This document shows positions 6,811 to 12,156 of a stretch of DNA of 12,156 bases, piece after piece. Made by a program: the position numbers and the translations under genes. Numbering within the stretch: the stretch's first letter is position 1; each line of letters starts with the position of its first letter. The notes under the pieces were generated by a model. It was not told where the DNA came from, did not search any database, and saw only the letters and a program-made list of their open reading frames with translations. Source of the stretch: Thermoguttaceae bacterium (GTDB lineage Bacteria; Planctomycetota; Planctomycetia; Pirellulales; Thermoguttaceae); contig JAFTCU010000216.1 of assembly GCA_017454585.1 (NCBI GenBank), positions 1-12,156 of the forward strand, in the 5' to 3' direction.

Positions 6811-7714
6811 CAGTTACGAGCTTTGTGCGAAAATCTGTGCCGGTTCAGGGTCCAGTTTTACCACGGCTTTCCGCCAGCTAGCTCCTCGGGAGCGTCGGGC
6901 CATGGAAGCCGTTTACGCTTTTATGCGTACCGCAGACGATTTGGTTGATGCCAAAGGGCCGTCGGACTGCTTGGACGATCCGCCTCTTTCCCGGGAGGAA
7001 CGGTGCCTGAATTTTGAATCGTTCCGTAATAGTTTTCTTGCCGCCGAGCAAGACACTTCCCGGGTCTCCATCTTTCTGGCCGTTTGGGACGTAATACGTA
7101 CTTTTTCAATTCCAAAAGTCTTTTTTCTCGAAGTGCTTCACGGCATTCAGATGGATTTGGAGCGTGAATTTTACGAGACCACGGAAGATCTGGAAGCGTA
7201 TTGCTACCATGTCGCGTCAGCCGTGGGACTGATTTGTCTGTATATCTGGGGGGTTCCCGCGGCGGAAATTCAGCCGGGGGCGGATTCGGAGGTTTTTCGT
7301 GCGGCCGTCGCGTGCGGAAAAGCTCTTCAGTGGACGAATATTCTGCGTGACGTTCTGGAAGACGCGACGAATGGCCGAATTTACCTTCCGCTGGAGGATT
7401 GGCCAGCCGAAGAAAATCTCAGCCCGAGCGAGAAGTTCCGAAAAATCAAAAATCAGATCCTTAACGGTGAAGTTTCCTCGTTTCGGCCCGTCATTGAAAA
7501 AAACCTGGCGGCTGCCCATGAGTTTTACGTTCAGGCCCGCCCTCTTCGGCAATGGATTCCGTCCCAAAACCGCCGGATTTTCGACCTGATGACGGGCGTT
7601 TATTACGAGCTCTGGAAGAAAATCCACCGTCATCCGATGAGGGTTTTTCACAAAATAACCCGATTAAGTGGTTTAGAGAAACTGAAAGTCTGGCTTCAAA
7701 CTTTTTTTCGGTGA
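6794..7714 (+). CDS. Squalene/phytoene synthase family protein
   Basis: Enzymes of this family condense two prenyl diphosphates head to head: two farnesyl diphosphates toward presqualene diphosphate or squalene (HpnC/HpnD type), or two geranylgeranyl diphosphates to phytoene (CrtB). The 306 residues carry both Asp-rich Mg-binding motifs, DDLVD (about 48-52) after VYAFMRTA, and DVLED (about 186-190) in TNILRDVLEDATNGRIYLP. The family segment EAYCYHVASAVGLICLYIWG lies between them. The substrate cannot be told from these motifs. The start is ATG 6794 (a GTG directly before it at 6791 is possible), 17 bases inside btaB, so translation is probably coupled. No partner HpnC or HpnE, desaturase or cyclase gene is in the window. 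Being the last gene of the btaAB unit suggests a product used in the same membrane. Confidence 0.87.
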   Translation: MSQLNDSYELCAKICAGSGSSFTTAFRQLAPRERRAMEAVYAFMRTADDLVDAKGPSDCLDDPPLSREERCLNFESFRNSFLAAEQDTSRVSIFLAVWDVIRTFSIPKVFFLEVLHGIQMDLEREFYETTEDLEAYCYHVASAVGLICLYIWGVPAAEIQPGADSEVFRAAVACGKALQWTNILRDVLEDATNGRIYLPLEDWPAEENLSPSEKFRKIKNQILNGEVSSFRPVIEKNLAAAHEFYVQARPLRQWIPSQNRRIFDLMTGVYYELWKKIHRHPMRVFHKITRLSGLEKLKVWLQTFFR

Positions 7715-7741
7715 AAATCTGAAATTTTTTACTGGAACCGC

Positions 7742-7768
7742 TTGAAAAATCTGTTGAAATAATATAAA
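7742..7768 (+). promoter_or_regulatory. Possible promoter before the ECF sigma gene
   Basis: TTGAAA (7742-7747) and TATAAA (7763-7768) are 15 bases apart in an AT-rich gap after the prenyl synthase. The start point near 7775 would give a leader of about 108 bases for the ATG at 7883, but almost none for an ATG at 7781. This helped decide the start of the sigma gene. The spacing is short, so confidence is modest. Confidence 0.4.
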
Positions 7769-7882
7769 ATAGAAGTGAAAATGGACTCACTTGTTCCAAA
7801 TGAAAGGACTGGTTTGTCCCTTCTCCCCATATTTATTAATGTCCGTGTTCCATTTGACAAAACGCTTTTGTGCGTCCCTTTT

Positions 7883-8527
7883 ATGAGTTTCCATCAGCCA
7901 AGAAAAATCGTCGATTCGCTCCAGAGTGATGAAGAACTCATGGAGTTTTTCTGCAAAACGAACGACGAATCTTTTCTTGAGCAGCTGATCAAGCGTTACG
8001 AATACGATCTTTACCACTATCTGCGGAGATTCCTTGGCGATGCGCAGCTCGCGGAGGACGTTTTCCAGAGTACTTTTCTTCAAATTTACCTTAAAAGTTC
8101 CCAATATGAGATCGGGCGGCGGTTTCGGCCGTGGCTCTATATGATCGCGACGAATCAGGCAATCGACCTGCAGCGCAGAAACAAACGCCACAAATCCGCA
8201 AGCCTCGAAAAAGACGTGCAAATCGGCGGAGATACTCTGGAGGGAATTTCACTTCTGGAGATATTGCCCGGCAATACTCCCACACCCGATGAACAGCTGG
8301 AAAATCAGGAACGCAAAAACGAAATTCACGCCTGCGTGGATCAGCTTCCAGATCCGCTTCGACAAGTCGTAAACCTGGTGTACTATGAAGGGATCAAGTA
8401 CCGCGAAGTGGCACAGATCCTTGACATTCCTGTGGGAACGGTGAAGAGTCGGCTCCATACCGCCATGAAGCATTTGGCACTTAAAATTCGCGGGATTAAT
8501 GATTTCACATCAAATCAGGAAGAATAG
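7883..8527 (+). CDS. ECF-subfamily RNA polymerase sigma factor
   Basis: A sigma70-family factor with only regions 2 and 4, which directs RNA polymerase to a special promoter set. The 214 residues have region 2 at about 30-100 (LAEDVFQSTFLQIYLKSS, then RPWLYMIATNQAIDLQRR) and region 4 at about 152-202 (LPDPLRQVVNLVYYEG, then YREVAQILDIPVGTVKSRLH). The frame is open to GTG 7775 and ATG 7781, which would add 34-36 hydrophobic residues before the normal family start. I prefer ATG 7883 because family members begin close to here and a promoter lies at 7742-7768, though no strong ribosome site is seen at either start. The gene after it (8654-9031) resembles an anti-sigma factor, a usual partnership. 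A plausible ECF promoter lies between them, so the sigma factor may activate its own regulator gene. Confidence 0.9.
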   Translation: MSFHQPRKIVDSLQSDEELMEFFCKTNDESFLEQLIKRYEYDLYHYLRRFLGDAQLAEDVFQSTFLQIYLKSSQYEIGRRFRPWLYMIATNQAIDLQRRNKRHKSASLEKDVQIGGDTLEGISLLEILPGNTPTPDEQLENQERKNEIHACVDQLPDPLRQVVNLVYYEGIKYREVAQILDIPVGTVKSRLHTAMKHLALKIRGINDFTSNQEE

Positions 8528-8564
8528 GTCAGACAGACAAAAAAATAAAAAATTCAAACCTTTT

Positions 8565-8592
8565 AGAACCTTTTCACCAGCAGATGCGTATT
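8565..8592 (+). promoter_or_regulatory. Candidate ECF-type promoter (-35 AGAACC, -10 CGTATT)
   Basis: AGAACC (8565-8570) followed by TTTT, then CGTATT (8587-8592) after 16 bases, has the form of ECF promoters, whose -35 has an AAC core and whose -10 often has CGT. It resembles the Bacillus SigW type, TGAAAC with CGTA. A second AACCTTTT copy lies just upstream (8557-8564), making a direct repeat. The start point would be about 8598, some 56 bases before the next gene. The link to the adjacent sigma factor is inference. Confidence 0.5.
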
Positions 8593-8653
8593 AAGTTTTG
8601 TGAAGTGAATAAGGCTTTGGTTTGCCTTTGAGTTTATTATTGTGTGAAATAAA

Positions 8654-9031
8654 ATGTTAAGTACATCGGACGAACAAACAATTATCGCGTACATATTCAA
8701 CGCATTGGAAGAATCAGAAGAGTCTGAAGTTTCCCTGCGTTTGACCCAGGACAGTAGTTTTCGCCGTTACTATCGTCGAATGCTGAAATCCCTTCAGCCG
8801 ATTTTGAGTGCCAGATCGACTGAAGATGAAGAGACTGAAATTCGCCAGGAAATTCAGGGATTGACTTCGAGAACGATGAATTTTCTGCGGAAATCAATAA
8901 AAGTGACAGTGGTCGCGGAGCAGACACCTGGCGAGACGGCCGAGCAAATGATGGAAACTCTGGCGGATACGTGTGCGGAAACCAAAGTCGCGAAGAATAA
9001 CGAGCCGGTACTTGAACCGGATTATAAATAA
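8654..9031 (+). CDS. Small anti-sigma-factor-like protein without membrane segment
   Basis: A protein of 125 residues that I do not recognise firmly. Residues 8-49 (IIAYIFNALEESEESEVSLR, then SFRRYYRRMLKSLQPIL) resemble the N-terminal helical pattern of planctomycete anti-sigma-like proteins, in which a short Leu/Glu-rich helix is followed by a Glu-rich stretch and a second helix. The rest is charged and probably extended, ending in Pro/Glu-rich sequence. There is no zinc-binding His/Cys motif and no membrane helix, so, unlike classical anti-sigma factors, it would be cytosolic. The position directly after an ECF sigma gene and behind a candidate ECF promoter supports a regulatory partner role. 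No clear ribosome site precedes ATG 8654. An intrinsic terminator follows, 34 bases after the stop. Confidence 0.7.
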   Translation: MLSTSDEQTIIAYIFNALEESEESEVSLRLTQDSSFRRYYRRMLKSLQPILSARSTEDEETEIRQEIQGLTSRTMNFLRKSIKVTVVAEQTPGETAEQMMETLADTCAETKVAKNNEPVLEPDYK

Positions 9032-9065
9032 GGCTCATCTTTTATAAGATACATTTTCAGAGGGG

Positions 9066-9097
9066 CAGGGGGCGTATTCGTCCCCTGTATTTTTTTT
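9066..9097 (+). terminator. Intrinsic terminator
   Basis: CAGGGG (9066-9071) pairs with CCCCTG (9082-9087). The stem extends inward by one G-T and two G-C pairs to the loop TATT, and a run of eight T (9090-9097) follows. It should end the sigma/anti-sigma-like transcript and separate it from the secreted-protein pair downstream. Confidence 0.85.
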
Positions 9098-9269
9098 CAC
9101 GACCGTTATATTTTCCCGCCGAGTCGTAACGGTTTTAACAAAAAACGCGATAAAAATCGTGTGTCTAAAGGGAAACAAACCTTTTACTCGATGAAAGAAA
9201 CGTGTTATTGTACACATGACGCGTTTTAGTTACGCTCTTTTTAGTCCAGTCCGCGGAAAGTGAATTCCA

Positions 9270-10868
9270 ATGAAAAAACCTGCTTTTTACTCAAAATTTT
9301 GGATGATTCTCGCGTTTAGTGTGTTCCTCTGCACCGTCTCCGGAACAATTTCGCCCGTATGGGGCCAGTTCGATTTTGGAGATGATGACACGGAAGAATC
9401 GTCTGATGAGGAAAGCTCCGACGGCGGTGGTTTCAGTTTCGGCGATGATGACGACGAGGAGGACTCAGATTCCAGCGACGATGACGAAGCCGATTCCGAA
9501 GATTCTATGGATTCGGACGATTTGGAGGAAGACGGGGAAAACGTTGGAAATTCCGGCGATGACGATGACGTGGAAACGGAAGATTCCGGACTTTTCAGTG
9601 ATAATGATTCGGAAAAGGCCGATAAAGCAGGGAAAAGTGCCGCAAAATCGGATGTGATTCCTTTCGCATCCAATGGTTCCAAGGCAGGCGAAGAGGCGAT
9701 ACTCAAGTTTCACGGTGTCGAGTACCGTTTTCGCTGGTGCCCGGCAGGATCTTTCCTGATGGGAAGTCCCACGAGAGAGGCAAGCCGCAAAGTGAACGAA
9801 AAGCAAATGGAAGCCGTCGTTCCGCACGGTTTCTGGATGCTCGAAACCGAAGTTACGATGCAAATGTTCATGAGTTTCGTAAAGGCGACCGGTTACAAAA
9901 CCGATGCGGAACGAGACACGGCAGGCGCGTACCATGTGGACGTTCCTTCCGGCAAAATCCTTGGTCCTGACCCTGGTTTTAGCTGGAAAAAGACCGGTTT
10001 TCATCTTGAACGTGATTTTCCGGTTTCAAATATCAGCTGGTACGATGCCCAAAAATTCGTCGAGTGGATCAATGAGGGAATTTCAACACACGAGGACCCG
10101 ATCGACTCGAAACGACAGGTCCGTCTCCCAACCGAAATGCAGTGGGAATACGCGTGCCGGGCGGGAACCGTAACCTCCTACGGCTGCGGTGAAAAAATGC
10201 AAAATCTGATCACCCACGCCAATCTGCGCGAAGTGAATCAAAACGTAACTCTTACCAAGTCGGGCATTTTCAAATTCACGCCCTGGAATCTTCCCTACGC
10301 GCAGGATTACCGCTACAGCGCACCGGTCGCTTCCATGACTCCGAACGCCTGGGGACTGTACGACATGCACGGAAACGTCTGGGAATGGTGCGAAGATGGT
10401 TTCGCAGATTACGACCAGGCTCTGATTCCTACGGAAAACTCCTCAGACCTTCAAAAATTCATCGGCCGCGTTGGGCCTGCCGTTCGGGGGCTTAAGGTGA
10501 CTCGCGGGGGCGGCTGGAACACGGATTTCCACTTCGCCCGGAGCGCTTACCGCGGTAGCAATCCGCCTTCTCGCCGGTTCGTCGATTTGGGGTTCCGCTT
10601 CATCATTCTGCCGATGGAAGTGGAAAAGGTGAGGGATGATTCGGAGGACGAAGAAGAAACCGGTTCGGCAACCAATTCCCTCTTTGGCGGCGACGATGAA
10701 GATGACGCTGAAGAAAGCAAAAAGGCCGATGATGATTCAGAATATGATGAAGATTCCGGCGATGACGATGAGGGATCGGGTGATGATGACGGCGAGGAAA
10801 ATGAGGAAGACGAGGAAGAAACCGGCGACGACGATGACGACGATGACGACGGCGGATTTGATTTTTAA
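9270..10868 (+). CDS. Secreted SUMF1/FGE-fold protein with acidic low-complexity arms
   Basis: A protein of 532 residues. Residues 1-33 are a signal peptide (KK start, hydrophobic core 10-30, likely cleavage after WGQ). Residues 34-115 are rich in Asp, Glu and Ser, with FDFGDDD and FSFGDDDD motifs. Residues about 145-448 form a formylglycine-generating-enzyme (SUMF1/EgtB/PvdO) fold: FRWCPAGSFLMGSP, the EVTMQMF region, PVSNISWYDAQKFVEWIN, VRLPTEMQWEYACRAGT, WGLYDMHGNVWEWCEDG, RGGGWNTDFHFARSAYR and GFRFIIL. Residues 455-532 are a second acidic arm ending in a run of Asp then GGFDF. The paired active-site cysteines of true FGE, expected after RGGSW, are absent (NTDFHFAR), so sulfatase activation is unlikely. 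It may be a structural, carbohydrate- or calcium-binding envelope protein. GGAAAG lies 9 bases before ATG 9270. The DUF1570 gene follows after 39 bases. Confidence 0.88.
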   Translation: MKKPAFYSKFWMILAFSVFLCTVSGTISPVWGQFDFGDDDTEESSDEESSDGGGFSFGDDDDEEDSDSSDDDEADSEDSMDSDDLEEDGENVGNSGDDDDVETEDSGLFSDNDSEKADKAGKSAAKSDVIPFASNGSKAGEEAILKFHGVEYRFRWCPAGSFLMGSPTREASRKVNEKQMEAVVPHGFWMLETEVTMQMFMSFVKATGYKTDAERDTAGAYHVDVPSGKILGPDPGFSWKKTGFHLERDFPVSNISWYDAQKFVEWINEGISTHEDPIDSKRQVRLPTEMQWEYACRAGTVTSYGCGEKMQNLITHANLREVNQNVTLTKSGIFKFTPWNLPYAQDYRYSAPVASMTPNAWGLYDMHGNVWEWCEDGFADYDQALIPTENSSDLQKFIGRVGPAVRGLKVTRGGGWNTDFHFARSAYRGSNPPSRRFVDLGFRFIILPMEVEKVRDDSEDEEETGSATNSLFGGDDEDDAEESKKADDDSEYDEDSGDDDEGSGDDDGEENEEDEEETGDDDDDDDDGGFDF

Positions 10869-10907
10869 CGGGTCCGTGAAAGAAATTCGGCCGTGAGGTT
10901 TTCTCCC

Positions 10908-12056
10908 ATGCGTTCCTTTTTCCGTTTCATTTTTGCGCTGTTTTTGGTGGTGTTTCCCACGTTCACGGCAGCACTCGATACGGTAGTCTGGAAACCAACG
11001 CCAGACTCGGAGCCAGTCACCACGGTTGGCCGGGTTCTGGTCGTCGCGCAGGATAAAAGTCTGTTGATCCAGGAACGGAACGGGGCTCTACATGCCGTAG
11101 AAACCGAAATGCTCGTGAAAGCGACACGCAACAGTCTGGAATTCACCCCCATGACGCAGGACGAGTTGGCAGAGTCGTATCTGGCGAGTCTTCCCCAAGG
11201 TTTTCAGGTGTGGAAAACCAGTCATTTTGTTCTGTTCTACAAAACGTCGAAAGCGTACGCGCGTTGGTATGGGATTCTGCTCGAACGTCTTTACACGGCC
11301 TTTGAAGGGTTTTGGAGCAAGCAGGGCCTGACGCTCCGTGAGCCTGAATTTCCCCTTTTCTGTGTCATTTTCCCGAACAGCGAGGAGTACCACACATTCG
11401 CTGACGCTCAAGGGGAGCACGTCGGAAAAAGTGTCATTGCGTATTACAGTTTTATGACGAACCGGGTCATTTGCTACGATTTGAGCGGACAGGAATCCGA
11501 CATGCAGGACGTAGGAAACGTCAATTTTACCTCCTACACCCGGCAGATACTTCAACGGCCCAACGCAGAGAAGCAGGTCGCAACTGTGATCCACGAAGCG
11601 ACGCACCAGCTCGCGCATAATCGTGGGCTCGCAGTCCGGTGCGGCGATGTGCCTCTTTGGTATAACGAAGGAATTGCACTCTATTTCGAGTCTCCCAACC
11701 TTCGAAACGAAAAGGGCTGGTCAGGAATTGGACGCCCAAATCCGTTCTGGCTTCCGTACTTTAAAGAGTATTTGCCGCGCCGGCCGGAGGGGCAGCTGAG
11801 ACTGCTTCTCACGGACGATCAACTTTTCCAGACAAACAATACGGTCCACGACGCATACGCAGAAGCCTCGACGTTGACGTGGTTCCTGATGAAAACCCGC
11901 CCGAAACAGTTTGTCGCGTACTGCCGCAAAATGGGCGAGAAAAAGGTCCTGATTTGGGACTCGGCAGAAGAAAGAATCGCCGAGTTTGAGGAAGTTTTCG
12001 GCCCGGTAGAAAAACTGGAAAAAGAGTTTCTGCGTTACGCAAAACGGGTGAAATGA
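10908..12056 (+). CDS. Secreted DUF1570 zinc-metallopeptidase-like protein
   Basis: A protein of 382 residues with a signal peptide (RSFFRFIFALFLVVFPTFTA, cleavage near residue 20). The C-terminal half carries a gluzincin-like zinc motif, VIHEATHQLAHNRGL (HEATH at 229-233), and a downstream glutamate in PLWYNEGIALYFE (E254) suitable as third ligand. This pattern defines DUF1570, a family frequent in planctomycetes. The peptidase activity is inferred from the motif and no substrate is known. The middle part has the family-typical HFVLFYKTSKAYARWYG segment. I chose ATG 10908, which has GTGAGG 9 bases upstream. GTG 10893 would add five residues. It is probably co-transcribed with the SUMF1-fold gene, both products going to the periplasm or outside. 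Confidence 0.85.
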   Translation: MRSFFRFIFALFLVVFPTFTAALDTVVWKPTPDSEPVTTVGRVLVVAQDKSLLIQERNGALHAVETEMLVKATRNSLEFTPMTQDELAESYLASLPQGFQVWKTSHFVLFYKTSKAYARWYGILLERLYTAFEGFWSKQGLTLREPEFPLFCVIFPNSEEYHTFADAQGEHVGKSVIAYYSFMTNRVICYDLSGQESDMQDVGNVNFTSYTRQILQRPNAEKQVATVIHEATHQLAHNRGLAVRCGDVPLWYNEGIALYFESPNLRNEKGWSGIGRPNPFWLPYFKEYLPRRPEGQLRLLLTDDQLFQTNNTVHDAYAEASTLTWFLMKTRPKQFVAYCRKMGEKKVLIWDSAEERIAEFEEVFGPVEKLEKEFLRYAKRVK

Positions 12057-12074
12057 TCACGCGAGAGTTAATTT

Positions 12075-12156
12075 GCGGGGACGACGCTTTAGGGGGACGA
12101 CGCTTCCAGCGTCGTTAAAAAAACTTCCATAAATTATGACGACGCTGGAAGCGTCG
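12075..12156. repeat. Cluster of palindromic repeat units at the window end
   Basis: Three copies of the same unit as at 71-129: a truncated one (12075-12090, GCGGGGACGACGCTTT), a complete one (12092-12115) whose ACGACGCT-TCC-AGCGTCGT core is a perfect palindrome followed by TTAAAAAAA, and a copy in the opposite orientation from 12138 that runs off the window. The first two are head to tail, while the last two are inverted, as in the 71-129 pair. Confidence 0.9.

Noticed and set aside
7710..7735. Terminator after the prenyl synthase gene (AAAAT...ATTTTTT)
   Set aside because: The possible stem is only A-T pairs and too weak to count as an intrinsic terminator.
8611..8628. Hairpin AAGGC...GCCTT before the anti-sigma-like gene
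   Set aside because: Five pairs with an eight-base loop and no T-run. It is not convincing as a terminator and lies within a likely 5' leader.
9270..10868. Active formylglycine-generating enzyme or sulfatase activator
   Set aside because: The two catalytic cysteines expected after the RGGxW motif are not present, and no sulfatase gene is in the window.
12075..12156. CRISPR array suggested by repeated units
   Set aside because: The copies are palindromic, irregularly spaced and of mixed orientation, with no equal-length spacers and no cas genes.

Overview
The window looks like chromosomal DNA of a Gram-negative-type bacterium, most likely a planctomycete (PVC group). The support is the company of gene families: a DUF1570 secreted metallopeptidase-like protein, a secreted SUMF1/FGE-fold protein with acidic tails, an ECF sigma factor of the type common in planctomycetes, and intergenic copies of one GC-rich palindromic repeat. 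This taxonomic call is inference from family content. No rRNA or marker gene is present to settle it. All eleven confident genes lie on the + strand.

Layout. Positions 1-354 carry no gene but hold a cluster of palindromic repeats (core GACGACGCTTCCAGCGTCGT) and other hairpins. A small membrane-anchored ankyrin protein follows (355-909). Next is a nitrogen unit: a sigma70-like promoter (921-948), a leader with a strong hairpin plus T-tract (972-1021), glnA (1064-2437), and 7 bp later a gene for an ANTAR-domain RNA-binding regulator (2445-3020). An FGGY sugar kinase (3056-4561) follows in the same direction. A decayed repeat copy (4577-4605) separates this from the next block.

The second block, with its own promoter (4667-4694), is a betaine-lipid unit: btaA (4750-5949), btaB (6031-6810) and, overlapping btaB, a squalene/phytoene synthase family gene (6794-7714). 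BtaA and BtaB together are known to turn diacylglycerol and S-adenosylmethionine into diacylglyceryl-trimethylhomoserine, a phosphorus-free membrane lipid. The overlapping prenyl synthase suggests co-production of an isoprenoid membrane lipid.

The third block looks like a cell-envelope/regulatory unit: an ECF sigma factor (7883-8527), an ECF-type promoter candidate (8565-8592), a small protein resembling the N-terminal part of anti-sigma factors (8654-9031), an intrinsic terminator (9066-9097), then a secreted acidic SUMF1-fold protein (9270-10868) and a secreted DUF1570 HExxH protein (10908-12056), probably co-transcribed. The window ends in further copies of the palindromic repeat.

The most interesting point is that the glnA leader holds a candidate ANTAR-type hairpin (hexaloop AAAGAC) whose 3' arm competes with the terminator-like hairpin, while the gene after glnA encodes an ANTAR protein with a degenerate receiver domain. 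This suggests an antitermination circuit for glutamine synthetase.
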